In this document: positions 17,462 through 28,974 of the stretch, piece after piece
Position numbering within the stretch: the stretch's first letter is position 1
How the letters are laid out: every line of letters starts with the position of its first letter
Assembly: GCA_018828125.1 (NCBI GenBank)
Contig: JAHJWB010000001.1
Span: forward strand, 248,001 to 312,000
Source: Gammaproteobacteria bacterium
Lineage (GTDB): Bacteria > Pseudomonadota > Gammaproteobacteria > Burkholderiales > Burkholderiaceae_C
Direction of reading: 5' to 3'
DNA length: 64,000 nt
Program-made: the position numbers and the translations under genes
The notes under the pieces: model-generated
The model's database searches: none
What the model saw: the letters and a program-made list of their open reading frames with translations, nothing else
What the model was told of the DNA's origin: nothing

Positions 17462-18508
17462 ATGCACATCGGCCACATTCCTTTGGCGAACCGGTTGTTC
17501 GTCGCTCCGATGGCGGGCGTCACTGACCGGCCATTTCGCCAGCTGTGCAAAGCGCTGGGCGCGGGCTATGCGGTGAGCGAGATGGTGACCTCGCGCAAGG
17601 ACCTGTGGAACAGCCTCAAGACCTCGCGCCGGGCCAACCATGAAGGGGAGCCGGGGCCCATTGCCGTGCAGATCGCCGGCACCGATGCGCCGATGATGGC
17701 CGAGGCTGCGGTCTACAACGTGGAACGCGGTGCGCAGATCATTGACATCAACATGGGCTGCCCGGCCAAGAAGGTGTGCAACAAATGGGCGGGCTCCGCC
17801 CTGATGCAAAACGAGGCCCTGGCGGTGGAAATTGCCGCCGCGGTGGTCGAGGCCTGTGCCCCATTCAACGTCCCGGTCACGTTGAAGATGCGCACCGGGT
17901 GGTGCCAGGAACACAAAAACGCTGTTGCTCTGGCACGGCAGTTCGAGGCGGTCGGCATCCAGATGCTGACCGTGCATGGACGCACGCGCGAGCAGGGCTA
18001 CAAAGGCGTTGCGGAGTACGACACCATCGCCGCCGTCAAGGCCGCGGTCAAGGTGCCCGTGGTGGTCAATGGCGACATCACATCCCCCGAGAAGGCGCGC
18101 GATGTACTGGCCGCCACTGGCGCCGATGCGATCATGATCGGCCGCGCCGCCCAGGGCCGGCCCTGGATCTTCCGCGAAGTCGGCCACTTCCTGGCCACGG
18201 GCGAACACCTGGCGCCACCGCTGGTGGCCGAGGTGCGCCGCCTGCTGCTGGACCACCTGCACGACCACTACAGCCTGTATGGCGAGCTGACCGGGGTGCG
18301 CAGTGCGCGCAAGCACATTGCGTGGTACCTGCGCGCGCTGCCGGGCGGCGAGGCCTTGCGGGCACACATCAACACGATTGAAAACAGCGCCACGCAGTGG
18401 CAGGCCGTGGCCGATTACCTGGATACCCTGGGGCAGCAGATGGACCGGCTACCCGTCGCCACCGATGTGGGCGCAGACACAGAAGAACAAGAGGGATTGG
18501 CTGCATGA
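17462..18508 (+). CDS. dusB: tRNA-dihydrouridine synthase DusB
   Basis: FMN enzyme that reduces uridines in the tRNA D-loop using NADPH. 348 residues with VAPMAGVTDRPFRQLC, ERGAQIIDINMGCPAKKVCNKWAGSALM (catalytic Cys in the MGCPAKKV motif), VTLKMRTGW, LTVHGRTREQGYKG, PVVVNGDI and GADAIMIGRAAQGRPWIF. Its stop overlaps the fis start (ATGA), the conserved dusB-fis arrangement of proteobacteria, so the two are one operon. Confidence 0.96.
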   Translation: MHIGHIPLANRLFVAPMAGVTDRPFRQLCKALGAGYAVSEMVTSRKDLWNSLKTSRRANHEGEPGPIAVQIAGTDAPMMAEAAVYNVERGAQIIDINMGCPAKKVCNKWAGSALMQNEALAVEIAAAVVEACAPFNVPVTLKMRTGWCQEHKNAVALARQFEAVGIQMLTVHGRTREQGYKGVAEYDTIAAVKAAVKVPVVVNGDITSPEKARDVLAATGADAIMIGRAAQGRPWIFREVGHFLATGEHLAPPLVAEVRRLLLDHLHDHYSLYGELTGVRSARKHIAWYLRALPGGEALRAHINTIENSATQWQAVADYLDTLGQQMDRLPVATDVGADTEEQEGLAA

Positions 18509-18738
18509 GCAAGAAACACATAGAAGAATGCGTGCGCGAGAGCCTGCAAGGCTACTTTCGCGACCTGGGCGGCGAGACGCCCGATGGCATGTACGACATG
18601 CTGGTGCGCGTGGTCGAGAAGCCGCTGCTTGAAGTGGTGATGACCCAGGCCGACAACAACCAGTCGCGCGCCGCCGAATGGCTGGGCCTGAACCGCAACA
18701 CCCTGCGCAAGAAGCTGGTCGAGCACAAGCTGCTCTGA
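18505..18738 (+). CDS. fis: DNA-binding protein Fis
   Basis: Small nucleoid-associated protein of 77 residues. The C-terminal helix-turn-helix reads NQSRAAEWLGLNRNTLRKKLVEHKLL. The N-terminal part (ESLQGYFRDLGGETPDGMYDMLVRVVEKPLLEVVM) forms the dimer region. It is shorter than E. coli Fis (98), as is usual in betaproteobacteria. It is translationally coupled to dusB. Confidence 0.95.
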   Translation: MSKKHIEECVRESLQGYFRDLGGETPDGMYDMLVRVVEKPLLEVVMTQADNNQSRAAEWLGLNRNTLRKKLVEHKLL

Positions 18739-18766
18739 CGCCCTCGTGTCATTTGCTATTTAATTT

Positions 18767-18816
18767 GTAGCTGCTGGCGCTTTATGGATAAGCGCTAGAG
18801 CCTGTTTTCATTCAAA
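18767..18816 (+). repeat. Dispersed palindromic intergenic repeat, copy A (fis-purH)
   Basis: TAGCTGCTGGCGCT, a short spacer and ATAAGCGCTAGAGCCTG: imperfect inverted repeat around GGCGCT/AGCGCT. Same family as the copies near 22711, 40587, 48538 and 55935. It ends about 20 bp before the purH start codon. Confidence 0.8.
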
Positions 18817-18834
18817 CTCTCCCCCTCCCACACC

Positions 18835-20436
18835 ATGAACGCACTCCTCTCCGTCTCCGACAAGACCGGCATCGTCGAATTCGCGCAAGCGCTGCAAGCG
18901 CTGGGTATCAAGCTCTTGTCCACCGGCGGCACTGCCAAGCTGCTGGCCGACAAGGGCCTGCCCGTGACTGAGGTGGCCGAAGTCACCCGGTTCCCAGAGA
19001 TGCTCGACGGCCGCGTGAAAACGCTGCACCCCAAGGTGCACGGCGGCCTGCTCGCCCGCCGCGAGCTGCCCGAACACATGGCGGCTTTGAAGGAACACGG
19101 CATCGACACCATCGACCTGCTGGTGGTCAACCTCTACCCCTTTGAAGCCACCGTGGCCAAGGCGGGCTGCACGCTGGCTGATGCCATCGAGAACATCGAC
19201 ATTGGCGGCCCCGCCATGGTGCGCAGCGCTGCCAAGAACTGGAAGGACGTGGGCGTGATCACCTCGGCCGACCAGTACGAGTCCGTGTTGACCGAGCTGA
19301 AGGCCGGTGGCAAGTTGAGCGACAAGCTGCGCTTCGCGCTGTCGGTGGCCGCGTTCAACCGCATCGCCCAGTACGACGGCGCCATCAGCGACTACCTGTC
19401 GTCCGTCACGTTCGAAGAAGAAAAGCTGTCGGAAACCTATTTGCCTACACGCACGCAGTTTGCGGGCCAGAGCAACGGCATCTTCACCAAGGTGCAGGAC
19501 CTGCGCTACGGCGAAAACAGCCACCAGCAGGCCGCGCTGTACCGCGACCTGCACCCCGCGCCTGGTTCGCTGGTCACCGGAGTGCAGTTGCAAGGCAAGG
19601 AACTGAGCTACAACAACATCGCCGATGCCGACGCTGCCTGGGAATGCGTGAAGAGCTTTGAGGCCCCGGCCTGCGTCATCGTCAAACACGCCAATCCCTG
19701 CGGCGTGGCGGTTGGCCTGGATGCTCTGGACAGCTACAGCAAGGCGTTCCAGACCGACCCCACCAGTGCCTTTGGCGGCATCATCGCCTTGAACCGTACG
19801 GTCGACGGCAACGCGGCGCAGCAGATCTCCAAGCAGTTTGTCGAGGTGTTGATGGCGCCGGACTTTTCCGCCGAAGCGCTCGACGTATTCAAGGCCAAGG
19901 CCAATGTGCGCCTGCTCAAGATTGCGCTGCCCGCGCACGGTGGCAAGACGGATTGGGAACGTGGCCGCAACGCCATGGACGCCAAGCGCATCGGCTCGGG
20001 CCTGCTGCTGCAGACGGCCGATAACCACGAGCTGTCGCTCATCGACCTCAAGGTCGTGACGAAGAAGCAGCCGACGCTGGAAGAAATGGAAGACCTGCTG
20101 TTCGCCTGGAAGGTGGCCAAGTACGTCAAGAGCAACGCCATCGTCTTCTGCAAGGGCGGCATGACCATGGGCGTGGGCGCCGGCCAGATGAGCCGCCTCG
20201 ACTCGGCCCGCATCGCCAGCATCAAGGCGGGCCATGCCAACCTGTCTCTGCAAGGCACCGTGGTGGCCAGCGACGCGTTCTTCCCCTTCCGCGACGGCCT
20301 GGATGTGGTGGTGGATGCAGGCGCCACCTGCGTCATCCAGCCCGGTGGCTCCATGCGCGACAACGAGGTGATCGACGCTGCGAATGAACGTGGCGTGGCC
20401 ATGGTTTTCAGCGGCGTGCGCCACTTCCGCCATTGA
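18835..20436 (+). CDS. purH: Bifunctional AICAR formyltransferase/IMP cyclohydrolase PurH
   Basis: Last two steps of de novo IMP synthesis. At 533 residues it is full length. The N-terminal IMP cyclohydrolase (MGS-like) domain shows [59 protein letters not shown]. The C-terminal transformylase has [71 protein letters not shown] and [11 protein letters not shown]. It follows dusB-fis, separated only by repeat copy A. No clear ribosome binding site is visible before the ATG. Confidence 0.97.
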   Translation: MNALLSVSDKTGIVEFAQALQALGIKLLSTGGTAKLLADKGLPVTEVAEVTRFPEMLDGRVKTLHPKVHGGLLARRELPEHMAALKEHGIDTIDLLVVNLYPFEATVAKAGCTLADAIENIDIGGPAMVRSAAKNWKDVGVITSADQYESVLTELKAGGKLSDKLRFALSVAAFNRIAQYDGAISDYLSSVTFEEEKLSETYLPTRTQFAGQSNGIFTKVQDLRYGENSHQQAALYRDLHPAPGSLVTGVQLQGKELSYNNIADADAAWECVKSFEAPACVIVKHANPCGVAVGLDALDSYSKAFQTDPTSAFGGIIALNRTVDGNAAQQISKQFVEVLMAPDFSAEALDVFKAKANVRLLKIALPAHGGKTDWERGRNAMDAKRIGSGLLLQTADNHELSLIDLKVVTKKQPTLEEMEDLLFAWKVAKYVKSNAIVFCKGGMTMGVGAGQMSRLDSARIASIKAGHANLSLQGTVVASDAFFPFRDGLDVVVDAGATCVIQPGGSMRDNEVIDAANERGVAMVFSGVRHFRH

Positions 20437-20456
20437 TTTGATCGGCGGTCACCAAC

Positions 20457-20488
20457 AAAAAAGCGGCTTCCTTGGAAGCCGCTTTTTT
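20457..20488. terminator. Bidirectional intrinsic terminator between purH and pobA
   Basis: Stem AAAAAAGCGGCTTCC / GGAAGCCGCTTTTTT with a two-base loop. A-run and T-run flank it, so it can serve purH on the plus strand and pobA on the minus strand. Confidence 0.92.
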
Positions 20489-20517
20489 TATGCCCGTCGC
20501 CAGGCTGAGGGTGACGT

Positions 20518-21840
<1,323 letters not shown>

Positions 21841-21904
21841 TATTGATATGCGTCATGTGCCGTGCTGCAGGTCCGCGGCCCCCCGTAAGACGCAACAACT
21901 CCCC

Positions 21905-22684
21905 ATGACCACCGTCCCCATTTCAAAGTCCGATCTCATTGAAGGCATGGCCAAGGGCATGGCTGTGCTGGAGAGCTTCGACACGGAACGCCAGCGCCTG
22001 AACGCCTCACTTGCCGCGCAGCGCACGGGCCTGACGCGTGCCGCCGCGCGCCGGCACCTGTTGACGCTGGCGCACCTGGGGTATCTGGAGACGGACGGCA
22101 GCTACTTCTGGCTGGCGCCCAAGGTGCTGCGCTTCTCGGGCAGCTATCTGGCGTCAGCCCGCCTGCCGCGCGTGCTGCAGCCCACGCTAAACCGGCTGGC
22201 CGCGCAGACGCAGCAGTCCTTCTCGGCCGTGGTGCTGGACGGGGATGAGGTGGTGATCGTGGCGCGCAGCGGGGTGTATGGCGCGCCTTCACGCACCATG
22301 GCCTACGGCCTGCACTTGGGCGCGCGTTTGCCCGCGCACCCCACATCCACGGGCCGTGTGCTGCTGGCGGCGCTGCCGGCGGCGCAGTTCTCAACGTGGC
22401 TCAAAGCCTGCACGCTGCAGCGGTTGACCCCTCACACCATCACGCAACCGGGCGCGCTGCGTAAGGCAGTAGCCCAGGCCCGGCGCGACGATGCTTGTCT
22501 GGCGGTGGAAGAGCATGAACTGGGCGTGCATGCGCTGGCTGTGCCGCTGCGCAATCTGCAAGGCCAGACGGTGGCCGCGCTCAACGTTGTGGCATCGCCC
22601 CAGCAGATGCAGGCCCAAACCCTGCAGCGCGACATGTTGCCGCTTTTGCAGGAAGCCGCCCGCGAGTTGCGGGGGTTGTTGTGA
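21905..22684 (+). CDS. pobR: IclR-family regulator, probable PobR activator of pobA
   Basis: 259 residues: an N-terminal winged helix-turn-helix (GMAVLESFDTERQRLNAS...TGLTRAAARRHLLTLAHLGYLETDG) and a C-terminal IclR ligand domain (LPRVLQPTLNRLAAQTQQSFSAVVLDGDEVVIVARS...HPTSTGRVLLAALP...AVEEHELGVHALAVPLRN). Divergent orientation to pobA and the IclR-type fold match known PobR/PcaU activators that respond to 4-hydroxybenzoate or protocatechuate. The symbol rests on this context. Confidence 0.85.
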   Translation: MTTVPISKSDLIEGMAKGMAVLESFDTERQRLNASLAAQRTGLTRAAARRHLLTLAHLGYLETDGSYFWLAPKVLRFSGSYLASARLPRVLQPTLNRLAAQTQQSFSAVVLDGDEVVIVARSGVYGAPSRTMAYGLHLGARLPAHPTSTGRVLLAALPAAQFSTWLKACTLQRLTPHTITQPGALRKAVAQARRDDACLAVEEHELGVHALAVPLRNLQGQTVAALNVVASPQQMQAQTLQRDMLPLLQEAARELRGLL

Positions 22685-22710
22685 ACGATGCGGAGCGCTC
22701 AGTGTGCGAA

Positions 22711-22760
22711 ATATCAATCAAAATGGCCTCTAGCGCTTGATGGTAAAGCGCCAGAAGCTA

Positions 22761-22770
<10 letters not shown>
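22711..22770 (-). repeat. Dispersed palindromic intergenic repeat, copy B (pobR-hemL)
   Basis: Reverse-oriented copy: read on the minus strand it gives TAGCTTCTGGCGCTTTACC then ATCAAGCGCTAGAGGCC and ATTTTGAT. It fills most of the gap between the convergent pobR and hemL genes. Confidence 0.8.
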
Positions 22771-24054
<1,284 letters not shown>

Positions 24055-24071
<17 letters not shown>

Positions 24072-25011
24072 GGGGTGGCATCACAAAGCCTTCCAGGGCT
24101 TGTGCTTCATCAATCAGGGGTTCGTCGTCGTCGCCCGCTTCGTCTTCGTCCGGCAGTGCCCAGAACATGCGGTCAGGCACGATGTGCCCCATGCCGGGTC
24201 GAAAGCCTGCGTCCAGGCAGCGGTCCAGGTAGCCCAGCGCTTCACTGGTGGCTTCGCCCAGGTCGTTGCCGCTGCCCACCAGGGCGGTAAGCGCCGCCGA
24301 CAGGGTGTCGCCCGCGCCTGAGAAGGTGGCGTCGAACAACTCGAACTTGCCGCTGCCGATGATTGTCTGGGGCGATGCCAGGACATTTTCGACAAACTGC
24401 TCGGGCAGGGGGATGCCCGTCACCAGTGTGTAGGGCACGCCCATTTCTGATGCAGCACGCGCAATGTCGCGCGCGGTAGGGCTGCGGTCGCTGGTCCAGT
24501 CGGGCAGCAGCCATCGCCACAGCGTACTGTGGTTTCCAACCAACACTGAGGTCTGCGGTAACAACAATTCCCGGAAGGCGTCCAGGTACTCGTCGATCAG
24601 CTCTTCACGCCACCAGGAGAGGTTGGGCATGTACGCTATCACCGGGACTTCGTCATAGTCTGTCGTTATCTCGGCAATGGTGCTGATGTTCTCCGGGCTG
24701 CCCACAAACCCGATCTTGATGGCTTGTACCGGAAGGTCTTCCAGCACAGCACGGGCTTGTTCTGCGACGGCCTCGTCGTCGAAGCTGAAGTGGTCAAAAA
24801 TCTCAGCCGTATCGCGGGCGTACGCGCCAGTGACGACCGCAATCGGATGCCCGCCCACGGAGGCGATGGTGGTGATGTCGGCCGTCAGTCCGCCTGCACC
24901 ACTGGGGTCGCTGGCATTGAAAACCAGAACGCAGGCCGGGCTGGCATCCTCCAGGTTTTCATCGTCAATGTCGGTGATTTCGGGAGGGGGGAGGGGGGAT
25001 TTGAGGGTCAT
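24055..25011 (-). CDS. thiD: Hydroxymethylpyrimidine/phosphomethylpyrimidine kinase (ThiD-like)
   Basis: Ribokinase-fold kinase of the thiamine pyrimidine branch. 318 residues, longer than typical ThiD (about 265) because of an acidic N-terminal tail ([14 protein letters not shown]) and an acidic C-terminal extension ([16 protein letters not shown]). The core has [49 protein letters not shown] and the anion-hole/catalytic motif [16 protein letters not shown]. It overlaps hemL by 17 bp. The divergent neighbour is a rubredoxin gene. The middle part is more diverged than in standard ThiD, so another pyrimidine or vitamin kinase role is possible. Confidence 0.85.
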
Positions 25012-25105
25012 GGACCAGTTCCTGCTGAATGGGTGGCACAGAAGCTGCAGGCCGCTGAGATGACTAGATACAATCGTTGCATTCTATGTGAAGGCCCTTT
25101 AAGCT

Positions 25106-25279
25106 GTGATCGACTCTAAAACTTGGATGTGCTTGATTTGCGGTTGGATTTATGACGAGGCGGAGGGTTCACCTGAGCACGGCATCGCACCCAACACCCC
25201 ATGGGATCAGGTCCCCATGAATTGGACCTGCCCAGAATGTGGCGCCCGCAAGGAAGATTTCGAGATGGTTCAGATTTGA
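25106..25279 (+). CDS. rubA: Rubredoxin
   Basis: 57-residue electron carrier with one Fe(Cys)4 site. Both pairs are present: CLICGWIYDEAEG near the N-terminus and CPECGARKEDFEMV near the C-terminus, with the typical GIAPNTPWDQVP between. It starts at GTG (VIDSKTWMC); the first ATG lies immediately before the first cysteine and would remove the N-terminal strand. GAAGG lies upstream. It is 49 bp before pilG on the same strand. Its redox partners are not in the window. Confidence 0.92.
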   Translation: MIDSKTWMCLICGWIYDEAEGSPEHGIAPNTPWDQVPMNWTCPECGARKEDFEMVQI

Positions 25280-25328
25280 GACGCAGCGCTCGCTGCGTTG
25301 TTTATTTTTCCATCGGGAGCAGTAACAA

Positions 25329-25727
25329 TTGACTACAACAGGCGCATCTTTCAAAGTGCTCGTGGTGGATGACAGCAATACCATCCGTCGAAGCGCCGAG
25401 ATTTTTCTCAAGCAGGGGGGGCACGAAGTCTTGTTGGCCGACGACGGCTTTGACGCTTTGGCCAAAGTCAATGATTACCAGCCTCAGCTGATTTTCTGCG
25501 ACATCCTTATGCCCAAGCTCGACGGGTACCAGACCTGCGCCATCATCAAGCGCAACGCCCGTTTTGCAGATACTCCGGTGGTGATGCTGTCCTCCAAGGA
25601 TGGCGTATTCGATAAAGCGCGTGGGCGCATGGTCGGCTGCCAGGAATATCTCACCAAACCGTTTACCAAAGACCAGCTGTTGCAAGCCGTGCAGCAGTTT
25701 GGCAATGCCCAACAAGGAGCGATGTAA
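25329..25727 (+). CDS. pilG: Response regulator PilG (type IV pilus chemosensory system)
   Basis: Single-domain receiver of 132 residues with VLVVDDSN, phospho-acceptor Asp in LIFCDILMPKLDGYQ and the conserved Lys in EYLTKPFTKDQL. First gene of the pilGHIJ-chpA run, which controls twitching motility. It starts at TTG, with GGGAG about nine bases before; no ATG precedes the receiver fold. Its stop overlaps the pilH start (TAATG). Confidence 0.93.
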   Translation: MTTTGASFKVLVVDDSNTIRRSAEIFLKQGGHEVLLADDGFDALAKVNDYQPQLIFCDILMPKLDGYQTCAIIKRNARFADTPVVMLSSKDGVFDKARGRMVGCQEYLTKPFTKDQLLQAVQQFGNAQQGAM

Positions 25728-26092
25728 TGCCCATCCAGAAAGTGCTGGTCGTCGACGACTCGAAGACTGAGCTGATGTTTTTGACAGACCTGCTTCAGAA
25801 AAAAGGTATGCAAGTGCGCACGGCAGAAAATGCCGATGAAGCGTTTCGCCGTCTGGCCGAAGAAAAGCCCGATTTGATTTTGATGGACGTGGTGATGCCG
25901 GGCCAAAACGGTTTTCAGCTGACCCGCGCCATTACCCGTGACCCGCTTTACGCCGATGTGCCGATCATTATGTGCACCAGCAAGAATCAGGAGACGGATC
26001 GTGTCTGGGGTATGCGCCAGGGTGCTCGCGGCTACATCACCAAGCCGGTCGATCCCGCTGAGTTGCAAGCCAAAATTGACGCTCTGAACTGA
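25727..26092 (+). CDS. pilH: Response regulator PilH
   Basis: 121-residue stand-alone receiver: VLVVDDSKTELMFLTDLLQKKGMQV, phospho-acceptor Asp in LILMDVVMPGQNGFQ, switch Thr in IIMCTSKNQETD and Lys in YITKPVDP. In Pseudomonas PilH works as a phosphate sink or retraction regulator opposite PilG. Start codon overlaps the pilG stop by one base, so translation is coupled. Confidence 0.93.
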   Translation: MPIQKVLVVDDSKTELMFLTDLLQKKGMQVRTAENADEAFRRLAEEKPDLILMDVVMPGQNGFQLTRAITRDPLYADVPIIMCTSKNQETDRVWGMRQGARGYITKPVDPAELQAKIDALN

Positions 26093-26107
26093 GGCTGCGG
26101 CGCGTTC

Positions 26108-26635
26108 ATGGCCAACCGCGAAGCCCTTCGAGAGCTCCAGACCCGACTTGCCAGCCGCTTGCAGGCTGCAAGAACCGAAGGAACGTCTGTGTCGTCCTGG
26201 CTGGCTGTAGAGTCTGCCGGGGCTTTCTATTTGCTGCCGCTGGGCCAATCCGGGGAGATTTTCCCGTGGGTGCCCGTCCAGGCAGTGCCCTATACCCAGA
26301 GCTGGTTTTTAGGCGTTGCCAACTTGCGCGGTGGGTTGGTGGGGGTGGTGGATCTGGCCGGCCTGATGGGTGCTGCGGCTCCACGCTCCGACCAGGCCAT
26401 GGCGGAAACCAGTTTGCTGTCGTTCAATGCCGCGCTCGAAGTTAACGCCGCATTGCTGGTTGACCGGCTGGCGGGCCTGCGCGGGACCGATGCGTTTGTC
26501 ACGTCCGAGCCGCCCGCTGAGGATTCCCCCGGGTTCTTTGGCACTACCTATATCGATTCCAGCGGCACACGCTGGCAGGAGCTGAACTTGCAGATCCTGT
26601 CCCAACATCCCGCTTTCCTGAGCATCAGTGCTTGA
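26108..26635 (+). CDS. pilI: CheW-like adaptor PilI
   Basis: 175-residue CheW-domain protein that couples the receptor PilJ to the kinase ChpA. Beta-barrel motifs include SWLAVESAGAFYLLPLGQSGEIFPWVPVQAVPYTQSWFLGVANLRGGLVGVVDLAGLMG and the late strand NLQILSQHPAFLSISA. It is 15 bp after pilH and 21 bp before pilJ. Confidence 0.9.
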   Translation: MANREALRELQTRLASRLQAARTEGTSVSSWLAVESAGAFYLLPLGQSGEIFPWVPVQAVPYTQSWFLGVANLRGGLVGVVDLAGLMGAAAPRSDQAMAETSLLSFNAALEVNAALLVDRLAGLRGTDAFVTSEPPAEDSPGFFGTTYIDSSGTRWQELNLQILSQHPAFLSISA

Positions 26636-26656
26636 GTTTTTCTGTAAGGCTGCACC

Positions 26657-28930
26657 ATGTCCGTCGTCAATCAATTTGGAAAACTGTTCAACCGGAAACC
26701 CGGCTCGGATGCCGGCTCGGCCGATGACGGGCGGGATCTCCTGGCTACTGGCTCGCTCGATGGAGCGCAGCTTGGTGATGCCTATCAGGCGGAGGCCATG
26801 AACAGCGTCCAGGGCGACCCGGACGGCTATTCGCCAGAGCTCTCCTCGCCAGACTCCGATGAAGATCTGATTTCTTTGCCTCTGCTCGGTCGGTCGACCG
26901 CAGCGGGTCACCAGCGCCGTTTGCTCGCTTTGCTGGCGATCGGCGTGGTGGTGCTGGCGTTGATTGCTGGTTGGGTGCTCCAGCAAGCAGACCGAGCCGC
27001 GCAACAGCTGGCGGCTACCGGTCAATCGCTGATGCAGTCGCAGCGACTTGCTAAATCGGTGTCGCAGGCGCTGGTGGGTAGCCCACAGGCTTTCCCTGAC
27101 GTGGTGGAAAGTTCTGGGGTGCTCGCGCGCAACGTGCGTGCGCTCAATGCAGGGGACGACGAACTCGGTGTTCAGTCACTGGGTGAGCCCTACAAGCCAG
27201 ACTTGGAGTCAGTGAATCCCCTGATGGAACGCGCCGAGCGCAACGCAACTGTGGTGATGGGACAGCAGAAGATTCTGACGCAGGTGGGTGACGCGCTGCG
27301 TACCATCAACCGCCAGTCATCTGACCTGTTGGAAATCGCTGAGACGGTTTCGTCGCTGAAGCTTCAACAAAACGCTCCTGCGGCAGAAATCTCTGCGGCT
27401 GGTCAGCTTGTGATGTTGACGCAGCGGATCGGCAAGTCGGCCAATGAATTCCAGACCATGGAAGGTGTGAGCCCTGAGGCCGTGTTCTTGCTGGGCAAGG
27501 ACTTGAACTCATTCAAGGAAATCGCTCAAGGCCTGCTCGATGGCAGTCCCGAACTGCGTCTGGCCGCAACCAAGGATGCACAGACCCGTGAACAGTTGGA
27601 AGCGCTGGTGAAACTTTACGAGCAGACCCGCACGCAAGCCAGCGCCATTCTGGGCAACCTGCAAGGTCTGGTATCGGCCCGTGAAGCCCAGTCCGCCATC
27701 ATTGCCGACAGCGAACCGCTGCGTCGCCAACTGGAAGGCCTGCAATCGAAGTTGTCGGCCCAAACGGGCCTGGGCGGTGGCCAAGTGGCAGCACTGGCAC
27801 TGGCCGGCTTGTTCGTTGTGCTTTGCGGTATCGGCATCTCGCGTGTTCAGCTGCTGGACAGCCGGGGTCGTCAGGCCAACGCTGAAATGCAGCAAAAGGA
27901 CGCCAAGCGCCAAGAGCAGGAGGCCAAGCGCGTCAACGATGCCAACCAGGCCGCTATTTTGCGTTTGATGAACGAACTGCAGTCGGTCGCTGAAGGTGAC
28001 TTGACCCAGGAAGCTACGGTGACCGAGGACATTACAGGCGCCATTGCTGACTCGGTGAACTACACGGTGGAAGAGTTGCGTCAGCTGGTGGGCAGCGTGC
28101 AGAACACGGCGACCCGCGTGGCGCAAACGACCGCACAAGTGGACAGCACGTCGACCGAACTGCTGGCGGCATCGACCGAACAGCTGCGCGAAATTCGTGA
28201 AACTGGCCGCTCCGTTCTGGACATGGCGACCCGAATCAATGAAGTGTCCACACAAGCCCAAGAGTCGGCCACGGTGGCCCGCCAGTCGCTGCAAGCGGCT
28301 GACTCCGGTCTGCAGGCTGTGCAGAACGCCATCGGCGGTATGAACTCCATCCGCGACCAAATCCAGGACACCTCCAAGCGCATCAAGCGCCTGGGCGAAT
28401 CCTCGCAGGAAATTGGTGAAATTACCGAGCTGATTTCCGACATTACCGAGCAGACGAACGTGCTGGCTCTGAACGCTGCCATCCAGGCCGCGTCCGCTGG
28501 TGAAGCTGGTCGTGGCTTCTCGGTGGTGGCCGAAGAAGTGCAGCGACTGGCTGAGCGTTCCGCCGATGCGACGCGCCAGATTTCTGCCCTGGTGAAAGCC
28601 ATTCAGACCGACACCCAGGATGCCGTGGCCGCTATGGAGCGTTCCACGCAGGGTGTGGTGGAAGGGGCACGACTGTCCGACAGCGCGGGTACTGCACTGT
28701 CTGAAATTGACCGTGTGTCGCGCCGACTCGCTGAACTGATTGAGCAAATTTCGTCTTCGACGTCCCGGGAGGCTGTCCTCGCCAATGAAGTGGCCGACAA
28801 CATCCAGCACATTTTTGCGGTGACCGAGCAAACGGGTGAAGGTACCCGTACCACAGCGCAACAGGTGCGCGAGCTCTCGCACATGGCTGAAGAGCTGCGC
28901 CAATCGGTGGCCCGGTTCAAGATCGCCTGA
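26657..28930 (+). CDS. pilJ: Methyl-accepting chemotaxis receptor PilJ
   Basis: 757-residue receptor of the pilus chemosensory array. A long cytoplasmic N-tail (about 90 residues) precedes the first transmembrane helix (LLALLAIGVVVLALIAGWVL). The periplasmic part has two PilJ-type helical modules (AATGQSLMQSQRLAKSVSQAL... and AAGQLVMLTQRIGKSANEF...). The second helix is GGGQVAALALAGLFVVLCGIGI, then a HAMP linker. The signalling hairpin IGEITELISDITEQTNVLALNAAIQAASAGEAGRGFSVVAEEV is intact. No C-terminal methyltransferase-binding pentapeptide is seen, and no pilK or chpB gene is nearby. Confidence 0.94.
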   Translation: MSVVNQFGKLFNRKPGSDAGSADDGRDLLATGSLDGAQLGDAYQAEAMNSVQGDPDGYSPELSSPDSDEDLISLPLLGRSTAAGHQRRLLALLAIGVVVLALIAGWVLQQADRAAQQLAATGQSLMQSQRLAKSVSQALVGSPQAFPDVVESSGVLARNVRALNAGDDELGVQSLGEPYKPDLESVNPLMERAERNATVVMGQQKILTQVGDALRTINRQSSDLLEIAETVSSLKLQQNAPAAEISAAGQLVMLTQRIGKSANEFQTMEGVSPEAVFLLGKDLNSFKEIAQGLLDGSPELRLAATKDAQTREQLEALVKLYEQTRTQASAILGNLQGLVSAREAQSAIIADSEPLRRQLEGLQSKLSAQTGLGGGQVAALALAGLFVVLCGIGISRVQLLDSRGRQANAEMQQKDAKRQEQEAKRVNDANQAAILRLMNELQSVAEGDLTQEATVTEDITGAIADSVNYTVEELRQLVGSVQNTATRVAQTTAQVDSTSTELLAASTEQLREIRETGRSVLDMATRINEVSTQAQESATVARQSLQAADSGLQAVQNAIGGMNSIRDQIQDTSKRIKRLGESSQEIGEITELISDITEQTNVLALNAAIQAASAGEAGRGFSVVAEEVQRLAERSADATRQISALVKAIQTDTQDAVAAMERSTQGVVEGARLSDSAGTALSEIDRVSRRLAELIEQISSSTSREAVLANEVADNIQHIFAVTEQTGEGTRTTAQQVRELSHMAEELRQSVARFKIA

Positions 28931-28974
28931 CGCAGTCATCAACTAGCTGGCTCATTGCAGCCGGGGACGAATCC

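Noticed and set aside
18808-20433. 541-codon open frame opposite purH
   Set aside because: Antisense of a textbook purH; no signal, motif or start site.
27509-28942. 477-codon minus-strand frame opposite pilJ
   Set aside because: Shadow of the repetitive methyl-accepting domain; pilJ is intact on the plus strand.
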